Shown one piece after another: positions 6,917 to 21,013 of a DNA stretch of 64,000 bases. The notes under the pieces were generated by a model. It saw only the letters and a program-made list of their open reading frames with translations. It was not told the origin of the DNA and made no database searches. Numbering within the stretch: the first letter of the stretch is position 1; each line of letters starts with the position of its first letter. A program made the translations under genes and the position numbers. This DNA comes from Planctomycetota bacterium (GTDB lineage Bacteria > Planctomycetota > UBA1135 > GCA-002748355): assembly GCA_027021385.1 (NCBI GenBank), contig JALUUL010000014.1:114738-178737 (forward strand), written 5' to 3'.

Positions 6917-8977
6917 TCAGGCCCCCTCCCGCACCGGACGCCAATCCGACAGGAAGAGGCTCGCCCCGGCCCTTCCCTGGGTCAGGGAGCGGATGCGGGT
7001 CGAGTAGTCGAGGAGCTTGGAAAGGGGGGCGCATCCCCGGACCTCGGCGTTCTCCCCTCGAACCTGCACCGAGGACACCTCCCCGCCGTGGGCCTGGAGG
7101 TCGGCGAGGATCGGGGAGAGGTGGACCTCGGGGACCTGCACCTCGACCCGCATCCAGGGTTCGAGGAGACAGACCTCCGGCCCCCGTCCGGCCTCCCGGA
7201 GCAGGAGGGAGCAGGCGGCCTCGACCTCGTCGGCCTGGGGATGCCGGCCGGGCTCTCCGGGCTCCAGTTCGTGGAGGACCGCCCGCAGGCGGATGACCGG
7301 ATAGCCGTGGGCGAACCCCCCGGCCAGGTCCAGGCGGACGGCGGACAGCGCGACCTCCACGAGGTTCGCCTTCCAGGATTCGAGATCCCCCGCGAGGGCC
7401 GGCCCCGCCTCGACGAGGGCGGGGTCCGCCTCGGGATCGGGAAGGAGTTCGAGGTCGAGGCGCACATCGATCTCCCTTCCGGAGAAGGAACGCCTGACCC
7501 TCTCCTTCCTGCGGACCGGCCTGAGGAGGGATTCCCGGAAGGCGACCCGCGGGGTCCCGAGACCGAGGTCCAGCCGGAACTCCCGTTCCAGACGGCCGGC
7601 TAGGATCTGCAGGTGCAACTCCCCCATCCCCGAGATCAGGAGCTGTCCGGTCTCCTCGTCCTGCCGCCAGGACATCGTCGGATCCTCGATCCGGATCATG
7701 TCGAGGGCCTGGACCAGCCGGTCCCGGTCGTCCGAACGCCGGGCCTCGACCGCCATCGAAATCACCGGGGAGGGGAACTCCCAGGGGTCCAGTTCGCAGA
7801 CCTTCGAGGGATCGCACACCGTGTCGCCGGTCCGGACGTCGGGGAGGCCATGCATCGCGACGATCCGGCCGGCCTCCGCCCTCTCCATCTGGCGTGTCCG
7901 GTCCGCCTCGATCGCCCAGAGGCCCTGGACGCGGCCGGGCCTCCTCACCCGGGGGATCCGGACCTGCTGTCCGGTCCGCAGACTGCCCTGGTAGAGACGG
8001 GTCCAGCACTGGGGACCGTGCCGGGTCGCGATGATCTTGAAGATCCGGGCGACCAGGGGGAGTCCGGGATCCGGCCGGAGTTCGATCACCTGCTCTTTCC
8101 TTCCCGCGGTCCGCGCCCGAGGGGCTTCCGTTTCCAGGGGGTTCGGAAGGTATCGAGCGACGGCGTCCAGGAGGGCCTCGACCCCGACCCCCTTCAGCGC
8201 GGCTCCGCCCAGGACCGGAAAAACCTCCCGCCGCAACGTGCAGCGGCGGACCGCCGCCCGGATCTCCTCGGGCCCCACCTCGCCCCCCCCCGCGAAGATC
8301 TCGAGGAGGACCTCGTCCCGCTCGGCCAGGATCTCGATCAGGCTCTCCCGCTCCAGGGAGAGGCGTTCCCTTTCCTCGCCCGAGGGATCGACGGACTCCA
8401 GAACCTCCCCCCCCGGCCCGAAGCGATGGTCCAGGACCTTCCCCTCGACCAGGTCGAGCAGACGGATCCTCCCCTCCGAGATCTCGAGCGGGACCTGCAA
8501 CGGCAAGGGGAACTCCCCGAGCTTCTCCTCGATCGTCCGGAGCGACCCGTCCCAATCCGCACCGACCTTGTCGAGCTTGTTCAGGAAGCCGATCCTCCGG
8601 ACCCCGTGGCGTGCCGCTTGTCGCCAGACCGTCTCCGACTGGGCCTCGACCCCCTTCGCGGCGTCGAAGACGAGTACGACTCCGTCGAGGACCCGCATGC
8701 AACGCTCGACCTCGACCGTGAAATCGATGTGCCCCGGGGTGTCGACGAGGGTGAAATCCCAGTCCCTCCACGGGAGATCGATGGCCGCGGAATGGATCGT
8801 GATCCCCCGCTCCCTCTCCTCCTCCTCCCAGTCCATGACCGCCGTGCCCTCGTCCACCCTCCCCGGACGGTGCTGCACCCCCGCGAGAACGAGCATGCGC
8901 TCCGACACCGTCGTCTTGCCCGCATCGATGTGGGCGGCGACTCCGAAGATGCGCGTCTTTTCGAGGGGGTTCGCCAT
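6917..8977 (-). CDS. Elongation factor G-like GTPase, EF-G2 (recycling-type) subfamily
   Basis: A 686-residue translational GTPase. G1 AHIDAGKTT (15-23), G2 RGITI (57-61), G3 DTPGH (79-83) and G4 NKLD (133-136) are intact, and domains II-V follow. Region 41-120 (VDEGTAVMDW, VERCMRVLDG, GVEAQSETVWRQA) resembles mitochondrial EFG2 and bacterial spdEFG2 rather than ordinary EF-G. The domain IV tip motif HDVDSS of translocating EF-G is absent; the equivalent loop reads HELEPGEPGRHP. By analogy with mitochondrial EFG2 and Borrelia EF-G2 it probably splits ribosomes with RRF after termination. It holds the place normally occupied by fusA, after rpsG. A translocating EF-G must be encoded elsewhere. 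Confidence 0.75.
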   Translation of the reverse strand: MANPLEKTRIFGVAAHIDAGKTTVSERMLVLAGVQHRPGRVDEGTAVMDWEEEERERGITIHSAAIDLPWRDWDFTLVDTPGHIDFTVEVERCMRVLDGVVLVFDAAKGVEAQSETVWRQAARHGVRRIGFLNKLDKVGADWDGSLRTIEEKLGEFPLPLQVPLEISEGRIRLLDLVEGKVLDHRFGPGGEVLESVDPSGEERERLSLERESLIEILAERDEVLLEIFAGGGEVGPEEIRAAVRRCTLRREVFPVLGGAALKGVGVEALLDAVARYLPNPLETEAPRARTAGRKEQVIELRPDPGLPLVARIFKIIATRHGPQCWTRLYQGSLRTGQQVRIPRVRRPGRVQGLWAIEADRTRQMERAEAGRIVAMHGLPDVRTGDTVCDPSKVCELDPWEFPSPVISMAVEARRSDDRDRLVQALDMIRIEDPTMSWRQDEETGQLLISGMGELHLQILAGRLEREFRLDLGLGTPRVAFRESLLRPVRRKERVRRSFSGREIDVRLDLELLPDPEADPALVEAGPALAGDLESWKANLVEVALSAVRLDLAGGFAHGYPVIRLRAVLHELEPGEPGRHPQADEVEAACSLLLREAGRGPEVCLLEPWMRVEVQVPEVHLSPILADLQAHGGEVSSVQVRGENAEVRGCAPLSKLLDYSTRIRSLTQGRAGASLFLSDWRPVREGA

Positions 8978-9089
8978 GACCGGATCCCGGCGGAAAGCGC
9001 GGAATCATACAAGCTCGGAGCGTACGCGGAGCGGCCTCCGCGGATTTCGCGAAGGCCGCCTGCGCGCCGGAAGGTCGACCCCGGAAGGC

Positions 9090-9560
9090 CTACCAGGCGA
9101 AATGGGCGTAGGCCTTGTTGGCCTCGGCCATCTTGTGGACGTTCTCCTTCTTCGTGACCGCGGCGCCCTGGTTGTTGAAGGCGTCGAACATCTCCTCGGC
9201 CAGGCGGCGCGCCATCGGCTTCCCCCGCTTGGCGCGAGCGGACTCGACGAGCCAGCGGATCGCGAGGCTCTGCTGGCGCTTCGCCTTCACCTCGCGGGGC
9301 ACCTGGTAGGTGGCTCCGCCGACGCGCTTGGAGCGGACCTCGATCTTCGGACGGATGTTGTCGATCGCCCGCACGAAGACCTCCTCGGGCTCGGCGCCGA
9401 CCTTCTTGGCGACGTCGTCGACGGCCTCGTAGAAGATCCGCTGGGCCAGCGACTTCTTCCCGTCGAGCATGATCTTGTTGATGATCTTGCTGGCGAGCTT
9501 CGACTGGAACCTCGGATCGGGTCGAAGAAGGTGCTCGGTGGAACGGAAATTCCTGGGCAT
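9090..9560 (-). CDS. rpsG: 30S ribosomal protein S7
   Basis: A 156-residue S7, organiser of the small-subunit head and E-site. The middle has KIINKIMLDGKKSLAQRI, then VFVRAIDNIRPKIEVRSKRVGG and TYQVPREVKAKRQQSLAIRW. It follows rpsL after 18 bp in the str operon. Confidence 0.96.
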   Translation of the reverse strand: MPRNFRSTEHLLRPDPRFQSKLASKIINKIMLDGKKSLAQRIFYEAVDDVAKKVGAEPEEVFVRAIDNIRPKIEVRSKRVGGATYQVPREVKAKRQQSLAIRWLVESARAKRGKPMARRLAEEMFDAFNNQGAAVTKKENVHKMAEANKAYAHFAW

Positions 9561-9578
9561 CGTCGCTTCTCTCGGTTC

Positions 9579-9953
9579 TCAGGCCTTCGGGCGCTTGGTT
9601 CCGTATTTACTCCTCGAACGCTTCCTGTCGTCCACGCCGGAGGCGTCCATCGTCCCCCGCAGGACGTGGTAGCGGACCCCGGGGAGGTCCCGCACCCTTC
9701 CGCCGCGCACGAGCACGATCGAGTGTTCCTGGAGGTTGTGTCCCTCGCCGGGGATGTAGACCGTCACCTCCTTGCCGTTCGAAAGCCGGACCCTCGCGAC
9801 CTTCCGCATCGCAGAATTCGGCTTCTTCGGGGTCATCGTCTTGACCTGGATGCAGACACCCTGTTTCTGAGGGCACTTGTCCAGGACGGGGGCCTTGCTC
9901 TTCTTGACGACCTTCTTGCGGCCTTTCCGGACGAGCTGGTTGATGGTCGGCAT
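9579..9953 (-). CDS. rpsL: 30S ribosomal protein S12
   Basis: A 124-residue S12, the decoding-centre protein. It contains [11 protein letters not shown] (residues 41-51, Lys43 kept) and [17 protein letters not shown] (84-100). Position 88, almost always lysine, is arginine here. In E. coli and Mycobacterium tuberculosis K88R gives streptomycin resistance, so ribosomes of this organism may be naturally streptomycin-tolerant. First gene after its own predicted promoter at 10045-10072. Confidence 0.96.
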   Translation of the reverse strand: MPTINQLVRKGRKKVVKKSKAPVLDKCPQKQGVCIQVKTMTPKKPNSAMRKVARVRLSNGKEVTVYIPGEGHNLQEHSIVLVRGGRVRDLPGVRYHVLRGTMDASGVDDRKRSRSKYGTKRPKA

Positions 9954-10044
9954 CGCGTTCCTGAAGGGATGGAGAGTCGGAAGGCGCCCGGGGATCCCGA
10001 GCGGAGTTCAAAGGCCCGGGCCTCCCGGGGCCAAAGGGGGGGAA

Positions 10045-10072
10045 AGTATAGGAGGGAGGGGAGGCCATGCAA
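10045..10072 (-). promoter_or_regulatory. Sigma70-like promoter of the rpsL-rpsG-EF-G2 unit
   Basis: On the minus strand TTGCAT (10067-10072) and TATACT (10045-10050) are 16 bp apart, located between the rpoC stop and rpsL. The spacer contains CCTCCCCTCCCTCC directly upstream of the -10, the same 14-mer found in the S10 operon promoter. Confidence 0.6.
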
Positions 10073-10104
10073 GGACCCCTTCCCCCCCGGTTTCGGAGGG
10101 AAGC

Positions 10105-14319
<4,215 letters not shown>

Positions 14320-14379
14320 CGTATCTTTCCTGCTTGTCCAGAGACGCCGGGGGAACGGGAAGACCCAATTCCGACCCGA

Positions 14380-17300
14380 TCAGGCGAACAGTTCCTCGGG
14401 GGATCCCTTGCGATGCAATTCGATGTCCAACCCGAGCCCGCGCAGCTCGTGGCATAGGACGCCGAAGGACACGGGAGTGCCGGGCTCGAGGATGTTCTCG
14501 CCCTTCACCATGCCTTCGTAGATCTTCGTGCGGCCGTCCACGTCGTCGGACTTCACGGTCAGAAGCTCCTGCAGGATGCTGGCCGCACCGTAGGCCTCGA
14601 GTGCCCAGACCTCCATCTCGCCGAACCGCTGGCCGCCGAAGCGAGCCTTTCCGCCCAGGGGTTGCTGGGTGATCAGCGAGTAGGGACCGGTCGCCCGCGC
14701 GTGCACCTTCTCGTCGACGAGATGGTGCAGCTTGAGCATATAGATGTAGCCGACCGTGACCTTCTGTTCGAAAGGCTCGCCGGTCCGCCCGTCGTAGAGG
14801 ACGACCTTCCCGTTCTCGGGGAGTCCCGCGCGCCTGAGGGCATCCTCGATCTCCTCCTCGGTGGCCCCGTCGAAGACCGGAGAGACGGCCCGGAACCCGA
14901 GCTTCTGGGCGGCGAAGCCCAGATGCGTCTCCAGGATCTGGCCGACATTCATCCGGGAGGGCACGCCCAGCGGGTTCAAAACGATGTCGACGGGAGTCCC
15001 ATCCTCGAGGAAAGGCATGTCGGCCTCGGGCAGGATGCGCGAGATCACACCTTTGTTCCCGTGCCGGCCGGCCATCTTGTCTCCGACGGAGATCTTGCGC
15101 TTGGAGGCGACGTAGACCTTGACCATCTCGAGGACGCCGGTCGGCAGTTCGTCGCCGCGCGAGAGGCGGTTGACCCTCTTGTTCCGGTCGGCCTCCCGGG
15201 CCTTGATCCGATCGGAGTAATCCTTGATCAGGTTCTCGATACGCTTCTTGACGGCCGCATCCCCGCTGGCCGCCGCCGCGGCCTGGATGTGGTCCTTGGT
15301 CCGCTTCAGGTCCGCGTACATGACCGTCTCGGGAATCACGAGGGGTTTCCCCGTCTCCGGATCCAGGACCGGAGAGCCCAAGGCCTCGTTGGCCTCCTCG
15401 AGCATGCTGCGGGTCGACTCGCGGAACTGGACCATGAAGTCGATCTCCGCCTGCTTGATCTCCTGGAGATTCGCTTCGCGCTCCGCCTCGGTCAGGTTGA
15501 CCTTGCGCGAGAACTTCTGGGCGTCGATGACGATTCCGTCGACTCCGGTCGGGACCTCGAGGGAGGAGTTCTTCACGTCCTCGCCCGCGCGGCCGAAGAT
15601 CGCGTGGAGGAGCTTCTCCTCCGGGGTCAGCTCGCTCTTCGACTTCGGAGCCACCTTCCCGACGAGGATGTCCCCGGGGCGCACCCTCGTTCCGGTCATG
15701 ACGATTCCGTTCTCGTCGAGGAAGGCGAGAGCCTTCTCGGAGACGTTCGGGATATCCCTCGTGAACTCCTCGCGTCCGAGCTTGGTCTCACGGATCTCGA
15801 TCTCGAACTCCTCGATGTGGATCGAGGTGTAGACGTCGTCCTTGACGAGACGCTCGCTCAGAAGGATCGCGTCCTCGAAGTTGTATCCGTCCCATGTCAT
15901 GAAGGCGACGAGGAGGTTGCGTCCGAGCGCGAGCGCCCCGTCCTTGACGGCGGGCCCGTCCGCGATGACCTGCCCGGCCTTGACCTTGTCCCCCTCCTTG
16001 ACGATCGGATACTGGTTGAGGCAGGTCTTCTCGTTCAAGCGATGGAACTTCCTGAGTTCATAGATCTCGTCGCCGACGATGATGCGGCTGGCGTCCGCAT
16101 ACCGGACCGTGCCGGCCCGCCGCGCCCTCACGACCATCCCCGAGTTGCGCGCGACGACCTCCTCCATCCCGGTCCCAACGAGCGGCAGTTCGCTCTCGAG
16201 GAGCGGGACGGCCTGCCGCTGCATGTTCGAACCCATCAGGGCCCGGTTCGCGTCGTCGTGCTCCAGGAAGGGAATGAGACTCGCCGAGACCCCGACGATC
16301 TGCTGGGGTGAGACGTCCATGTATTCCGCCTCCTCCCGATCGACCTCGATCGGCTCCCCATCGAGCCGCGCGAGGATGCGTTCGGTCGTGAAGCGGCCGT
16401 TCGCGTCCACAGGCGTGTCCGCGGGGACGAGGATCGAAGCCTGTTCCTCGTCCGCGCGGAGCCAAACGACCTCGTCGGTGACCCGGCCCTTGCGGATCCT
16501 CCGATAGGGACAGGTCAAGAACCCGTAGTCGTCGACGGCCCCGTAGAGGGCGAGGCTCGAGATCAGCCCGATATTCGTGCCTTCTGGGGTCTCGATCGGG
16601 CAGAGCCTTCCGTAGTGCGAGGTATGAACGTCGCGCACCTCGAAGCCGGCACGTTTGCGGTTGAGCCCTCCCGGACCCAGCGCCGAGAGCCGGCGTTCGT
16701 GGGCGAGCTGGGACAGCGGATTCGTCTGGTCCACGACCTGGGAGAGTTCCCCCCGGGCGAAGAAGTAATCGATCGCGGAACTGAAGGTCTTCGCGTTGAT
16801 CAGGTTCCGAGGGGTCACGGTCCCCTCGCTCGGATCCCCGCTCTCGAGGCTCATCCGCTCCTGGGCCGTCCTCCGCAGTTTGAGGAGTCCCTTGCGGAAC
16901 TCCTCCCCCGCCAATTCCATGATCGTCCGGACCCGGCGGTTCCCGAGGTGGTCGATGTCGTCGATCTCCCCCTCTCCGGCCCTCAACCCGAGTAGGTAAT
17001 GGATGGCGTTGACGAAGTCGTCGGGCTGGAGCGTCATCTGGCTCTCGGGGATCTTCTGCCCGAACTTCCGGTTAAGGCGGAAACGGCCGACCTTCCCGAG
17101 CCGATAGCGATTCGCGTCGAAGAACTTCTCGTTGAAGAGGTCCCGCGCCTTCTCGAGGTTCGGCGGGTTCCCCGGTCGGAGGCGCTGGTAGATCTTCAGC
17201 AGAGCCTCCTCGTGCGTCGTCGTGACGTCCTCCTTCAGCGAGTTGAGGATCAGGGAGTCCTCGGGGTCCCGGATGATCTCGACCTGGGCGATCGCCTCTT

Positions 17301-18102
17301 CGGCGATCCGCAACGAGGCTTCCTCGGTCAACTCCTCTCCGGAATGGACGAGCACCTCGCCGGTCTCCAGCTCGACGATGTCCCCGACCGCGTATCCTCC
17401 GACCAGCCGGTCGGCGAAGCGCTGAGCCGGCTCGGACTTCTTCCGCTTAACGACCTCGATGTTCTTCGGGAAGAACTCGCGGAGGATGTCCCGGTCGTTG
17501 GAATACTTGGGGTCCATCGCCCGGAGCAGGGTCATCGCTGAGAACTTCCCGGATTGGTCGATCCGGACCTGGACCGATTCCTTCTTGGAGACACTGACCT
17601 CGATCCAGCTGCCTCGTTCCGGAATGATCCAGCAGGAATGGAGTTTCCTGTCCCCGGCGATCGTCTCGACCGAGAAATCGACTCCGGGGGAGCGATGGAG
17701 CTGGCTGACGATGACCCTCTCCGATCCGTTGATGATGAACTCCCCGCCCCCGATCATGATCGGGATCTCCCCGAGGTAGACCTCCTCCTCGACCGCGGAG
17801 GGGCCCCCTACGAGGCGCACCCGGATCTTGAAGGGATTCCCGAAGGTCAGGCGAAGCTTCCTGCACTCGTCGGGGTCGTATCGAGGCTGGGAGAGTTCGT
17901 AGTCGACGAACTCGAGTCGAAGGGCCTTGTCATAGGATTCGATCGGAAAGGTCTCTTCGAGGAGAGCCTGGAGGCCGATCGACCTGCGCTTCTTGGGGGG
18001 TACGTCGATCTGCAGAAAATCGCTGTAGGACTTGGTCTGCAGGCGGACGAGATCTGGAACTTCGACCAGACTCTTGTGGCGACCGTAACGGACGGTTTCC
18101 AT
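14380..18102 (-). CDS. rpoB: DNA-directed RNA polymerase subunit beta
   Basis: A 1240-residue beta subunit. Start taken at [16 protein letters not shown]; the open frame extends about 110 codons upstream but that part has no beta-like sequence. The rifampicin pocket reads [18 protein letters not shown] then [12 protein letters not shown]. The main contacts equivalent to E. coli Q513, D516, H526, R529 and S531 are kept. F514 and M515 are both valine. The active-site region [13 protein letters not shown] and the C-terminal [20 protein letters not shown] are standard. No strong Shine-Dalgarno is visible before the ATG. Confidence 0.96.
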   Translation of the reverse strand: METVRYGRHKSLVEVPDLVRLQTKSYSDFLQIDVPPKKRRSIGLQALLEETFPIESYDKALRLEFVDYELSQPRYDPDECRKLRLTFGNPFKIRVRLVGGPSAVEEEVYLGEIPIMIGGGEFIINGSERVIVSQLHRSPGVDFSVETIAGDRKLHSCWIIPERGSWIEVSVSKKESVQVRIDQSGKFSAMTLLRAMDPKYSNDRDILREFFPKNIEVVKRKKSEPAQRFADRLVGGYAVGDIVELETGEVLVHSGEELTEEASLRIAEEAIAQVEIIRDPEDSLILNSLKEDVTTTHEEALLKIYQRLRPGNPPNLEKARDLFNEKFFDANRYRLGKVGRFRLNRKFGQKIPESQMTLQPDDFVNAIHYLLGLRAGEGEIDDIDHLGNRRVRTIMELAGEEFRKGLLKLRRTAQERMSLESGDPSEGTVTPRNLINAKTFSSAIDYFFARGELSQVVDQTNPLSQLAHERRLSALGPGGLNRKRAGFEVRDVHTSHYGRLCPIETPEGTNIGLISSLALYGAVDDYGFLTCPYRRIRKGRVTDEVVWLRADEEQASILVPADTPVDANGRFTTERILARLDGEPIEVDREEAEYMDVSPQQIVGVSASLIPFLEHDDANRALMGSNMQRQAVPLLESELPLVGTGMEEVVARNSGMVVRARRAGTVRYADASRIIVGDEIYELRKFHRLNEKTCLNQYPIVKEGDKVKAGQVIADGPAVKDGALALGRNLLVAFMTWDGYNFEDAILLSERLVKDDVYTSIHIEEFEIEIRETKLGREEFTRDIPNVSEKALAFLDENGIVMTGTRVRPGDILVGKVAPKSKSELTPEEKLLHAIFGRAGEDVKNSSLEVPTGVDGIVIDAQKFSRKVNLTEAEREANLQEIKQAEIDFMVQFRESTRSMLEEANEALGSPVLDPETGKPLVIPETVMYADLKRTKDHIQAAAAASGDAAVKKRIENLIKDYSDRIKAREADRNKRVNRLSRGDELPTGVLEMVKVYVASKRKISVGDKMAGRHGNKGVISRILPEADMPFLEDGTPVDIVLNPLGVPSRMNVGQILETHLGFAAQKLGFRAVSPVFDGATEEEIEDALRRAGLPENGKVVLYDGRTGEPFEQKVTVGYIYMLKLHHLVDEKVHARATGPYSLITQQPLGGKARFGGQRFGEMEVWALEAYGAASILQELLTVKSDDVDGRTKIYEGMVKGENILEPGTPVSFGVLCHELRGLGLDIELHRKGSPEELFA

Positions 18103-18567
18103 ACTCGAGCTTCCCGTGGATCGGAGGCTAAGGTTCGCAGGGGCCGATTCGGCTTCCTGCCTGTACGCAACACCGCCACCCGTTCCCGCGATCCGGAACC
18201 GGCGGCCCCCCTTCCCACGCCCAGGCGGAAAGGAGTGAACGGGGATTCTCGGAAGACCGGCTCCGCGCGCGCGCGGACCTTCCCCGGCCCTTTTTCCCCA
18301 TGAGTTTGAACAAGGGTTTCGCGATCCGCCCTCTGCTTCCTGTGGTTCCGGTCTCCGTCCCCCCCGGATCCCGGCGGGAGGGGCCGGCGAAACCGAGGTG
18401 GTCATTCTCCGCCCGTGGAGCCGCGCCCCGGCTACAAAGCGCAATCAATGTAGCCGAGCTTGCGCTTCGTGACCAGAAGGGGACGGAGGAAGACGCATTC
18501 CGAGCCAGGGAGATCTTCCCGATCCCCCTGGAGAAACGGAACGGACGCCGGAGCGGAAGAGCCAAGC
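18103..18567 (-). other. rplL-rpoB intergenic region with a stem-loop
   Basis: This 465-bp gap holds no convincing gene. Short open frames here have no codon or family support. One clear element is an inverted repeat at 18429-18436/18449-18456 (CGGCTACA and its complement, 12-nt loop), extendable by two pairs. In E. coli the equivalent gap carries an attenuator and an RNase III site that lower rpoBC expression relative to rplJL. The stem here might do something similar. No T-run follows it and I find no good promoter in the gap. Confidence 0.5.
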
Positions 18568-18972
18568 TTACTTGAGTTCGACTTCGGCCCCGACCTCTTC
18601 CAGCTTCTTCTTCAGCTCCTCGGCCTCGTCCTTGCCGACCCCCTCCTTGACGGGTTTCGGGGCGGCGTCGACTAGGGCCTTGGCTTCCTTCAGCCCCAGG
18701 GCGGTGATCTCCCGGACGGCCTTGATGACCTTGATCTTCTCCTGGCCGGCGGCCTTGAGGACCACGTCGAAGGAGGTCTTCTCCTCGGCTTCCTCTCCGC
18801 CTCCCGCGCCCGGAGCCGCGGCCACGACGGCGGCCGGGGCCGCGGCGGAGACGCCCCAGCGCTCCTCCATCGCCTCCACCAGCTTGGCGGCGTTGCCCAG
18901 GGACAGGCTGTCCAACTTGTTGAAGATCTCCTCGAGTTCGGGCTCGAGTTCGACCTTGGTCTCTTCGCTCAT
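18568..18972 (-). CDS. rplL: 50S ribosomal protein L7/L12
   Basis: A 134-residue L12 stalk protein. An N-terminal dimerisation part ([21 protein letters not shown]) is followed by an Ala/Gly hinge. The C-terminal domain reads [40 protein letters not shown] and ends [10 protein letters not shown]. The C-domain recruits translational GTPases. Slightly longer than E. coli L12 (121). Follows rplJ by 93 bp. Confidence 0.96.
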   Translation of the reverse strand: MSEETKVELEPELEEIFNKLDSLSLGNAAKLVEAMEERWGVSAAAPAAVVAAAPGAGGGEEAEEKTSFDVVLKAAGQEKIKVIKAVREITALGLKEAKALVDAAPKPVKEGVGKDEAEELKKKLEEVGAEVELK

Positions 18973-19065
18973 CGTTATCGACCTCCAGTGAGATTCGCGT
19001 GCGGATTCCTTCGGTTTCGCGGCCCTCCCCGGGGGGACGGCCCGCCCATCTGAGTTGCGTCCTCG

Positions 19066-19581
19066 TCAGCTCTCCTCGTGCTTGGCCTTCAAGCAACGGG
19101 CCAGGCCGCCGGGAACCGCGGCCAGGGAGGCCGCCAACATGCGGGCGGGTCCCTGGATGGCCGCGACGAGCTGGCTCCTGACCGTGTCCTTGTCCGGGAG
19201 ATCCGGAATCGTCTTCGCGACGTCCCCGGAAAGGACCTCCTCCTCGATGACTCCGGCGACGAAGGTCAAGGAGCACTCCCGGTTCGCCTTCCCGAAGTCA
19301 CGGACGATCTTGGCGCCGGTGATCGCCCTCTCCTCGGGGGCGAAGACGATCCCGCATTTCCCGCGCAGGCGCGGCATCTCGAATCCGCGCTCGGTCAGGA
19401 CCCTCTGGATCAACCGATTCTTGACGACCTTGAGCCGAAGGCCCTGCTCGCGAAGGCGGTTCCTCAGATCCCCCGCCTGGGCGACCGTGAGCTTGTCGAA
19501 ATTGACGACGACGCAGGAACCCATCCCCTCGACGTCCCGGTCGTATTCCCGGATGGCGAGGCGTGTGACGAGATTAGGCAT
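19066..19581 (-). CDS. rplJ: 50S ribosomal protein L10
   Basis: A 171-residue L10, base of the L12 stalk. Typical elements are [33 protein letters not shown] and the C-terminal helix [19 protein letters not shown] that binds L12 dimers. The ATG lies inside the end of rplA (8-bp overlap), suggesting coupled translation. In E. coli L10-L12 represses its own operon. Confidence 0.94.
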   Translation of the reverse strand: MPNLVTRLAIREYDRDVEGMGSCVVVNFDKLTVAQAGDLRNRLREQGLRLKVVKNRLIQRVLTERGFEMPRLRGKCGIVFAPEERAITGAKIVRDFGKANRECSLTFVAGVIEEEVLSGDVAKTIPDLPDKDTVRSQLVAAIQGPARMLAASLAAVPGGLARCLKAKHEES

Positions 19582-20365
19582 TGCCCCCTCCTTCGGAGAG
19601 ATCGAGGAAGATGCCCGGCCCCATCGTCGTCGTGACCGCCGCCTTGACGACGAACTGCCCCTTGGCCTGGGCCGGCTTCAGGCCGCGGAGATGGCTGACG
19701 AAGGCCTGCGCGTTCTCCGCGAGCTGCGCGACCGAGAAGCTTCGCTTCCCGATCGGGACGTGGACATTGGCCCCCGAATCGGTGCGGAACTCGACCTTTC
19801 CCGCCCGGAACTCGGAAACCGCCTTGGCCACGTCCGGCGTCACCGTTCCGGCCTTGGGGGAAGGCATCTTGCCCTGGGGGCCCAGGATCCGGCCCAGGCG
19901 CCCCACGTATTTCATCATGTCCGGAGCGGCGATCGCGACGTCGAAGTCGAGCCAGCCGTCCTGGATCTTCTTCGCCAGGTCCTCGGAACCGACCTCGATC
20001 GCGCCCGCCGCCTTCGCTTCCTCCGCCTTGGCGCCCTCGGCGAAGGCGATGACCCGGACCTCCTTCCCGATCCCGTGGGGGAGACTCACCGCCCCGCGGA
20101 CGAGCTGATCGGTCTTCTTCGGGTCGATGCCGAGGCGTACGGCGAGCTCGACCGTTTCGTCGAATTTCGGCGCGGGCATGTTCTTCAGAAGCTCGAAGGC
20201 CTCCGCCGCGGGATAACGACGGGTGCGATCGATCATGTTCTTCGCCCGGCGGTAACGCTTGCTCTCCGAATAGCGGCCCCGCCGCCAGCGCTTCTTGGTC
20301 TCCTTCTCGACCTTCGCGGCCTCGTTCGGCGCGGCGGAGGCGGACTCCGTCTTCTCCTCGGCCAT
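19574..20365 (-). CDS. rplA: 50S ribosomal protein L1
   Basis: A 263-residue L1, longer than the usual 230-235 because of a charged N-terminal extension ([20 protein letters not shown]). The core has [18 protein letters not shown], the loop [20 protein letters not shown] and the end [17 protein letters not shown]1 forms the E-site stalk and in E. coli represses rplKA translation. It begins four bases after rplK. Confidence 0.95.
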   Translation of the reverse strand: MAEEKTESASAAPNEAAKVEKETKKRWRRGRYSESKRYRRAKNMIDRTRRYPAAEAFELLKNMPAPKFDETVELAVRLGIDPKKTDQLVRGAVSLPHGIGKEVRVIAFAEGAKAEEAKAAGAIEVGSEDLAKKIQDGWLDFDVAIAAPDMMKYVGRLGRILGPQGKMPSPKAGTVTPDVAKAVSEFRAGKVEFRTDSGANVHVPIGKRSFSVAQLAENAQAFVSHLRGLKPAQAKGQFVVKAAVTTTMGPGIFLDLSEGGGNA

Positions 20366-20369
20366 GACC

Positions 20370-20801
20370 TCAGCCCTCCACCTTGATGCCCATGGACCTG
20401 GCCGTCCCCTCGATGATCCGCATCGCGGCCTCGGGACTCGCGGCGTTCAGGTCGGCCTCCTTGATCTTGACGATCTCCTCGAGGTCTGCCCTCGTGACGC
20501 TGCCGACGATCTCGGAACCCGTCGTCTGCGCCCCTTTGTCGAGCCCCGCCGCCTTCTTCAGGAGGACTGCGGCCGGGGGGGACTTCAGAATGAAGGAGAA
20601 GGACCTGTCCTTGTAGACCGTGACCTCGACGGGGATGACGAGCCCCATCTTGTCCCGGGTCGCGTCGTTGAACTGCTTGACGAAATCGCCGATCGCGATC
20701 CCATGGGGTCCGAGGGCCGTGCCGACCGGAGGAGCGGGCGTCGCCTGCCCTCCCGGACACTGCAGCTTGATCTTGGCTTGTATGTCTTTCCTGGGCGCCA
20801 T
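20370..20801 (-). CDS. rplK: 50S ribosomal protein L11
   Basis: A 143-residue L11 of standard length, in the GTPase-associated centre. It contains [20 protein letters not shown] with the mobile proline region, [21 protein letters not shown] and the C-terminal [12 protein letters not shown]. Start at [10 protein letters not shown]; the frame is open for 21 more codons upstream without L11 similarity. First gene of the L11-L1-L10-L12 unit, 113 nt downstream of the predicted transcription start. Confidence 0.96.
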   Translation of the reverse strand: MAPRKDIQAKIKLQCPGGQATPAPPVGTALGPHGIAIGDFVKQFNDATRDKMGLVIPVEVTVYKDRSFSFILKSPPAAVLLKKAAGLDKGAQTTGSEIVGSVTRADLEEIVKIKEADLNAASPEAAMRIIEGTARSMGIKVEG

Positions 20802-20920
20802 CGCTCGTTCTCCGCGGTCCGGACGAATCCGCCTCCTTGAAAAAAGGGGCGCACTCTCCCGCAAGGAATCCTGCCGGAGACTCCGGAAGCCCGGGTTCCG
20901 GCGGACCGAAAGGGCGAAGC

Positions 20921-20949
20921 AGTATGGGAAGGCTCCCCGGGCCGGTCAA
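20921..20949 (-). promoter_or_regulatory. Sigma70-like promoter of the rplKAJL operon
   Basis: On the minus strand TTGACC (20944-20949) and CATACT (20921-20926) are separated by 17 bp. The site is just downstream of the nusG terminator and about 120 bp before rplK, so L11-L1-L10-L12 can be expressed separately from nusG. Confidence 0.6.
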
Positions 20950-20961
20950 GACCGGAACTCC

Positions 20962-20989
20962 GAAAATCCGCCCTCCCCCCGGAGGGCGG
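20962..20989 (-). terminator. Rho-independent terminator after nusG
   Basis: A perfect 9-bp stem (CCGCCCTCC with its complement, loop GGGG) at 20968-20989 is followed on the transcribed strand by ATTTTC. It begins 24 bp past the nusG stop and sits immediately before the rplK promoter. The T-run is short, so termination may be partial. Confidence 0.65.
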
Positions 20990-21013
20990 CCCCACCTTCC
21001 CCGGGGAAAGGCC

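Noticed and set aside
18128..18567. Small gene in the rplL-rpoB gap
   Set aside because: Frames are Arg/Gly/Ser-rich, without family similarity or a supported start.
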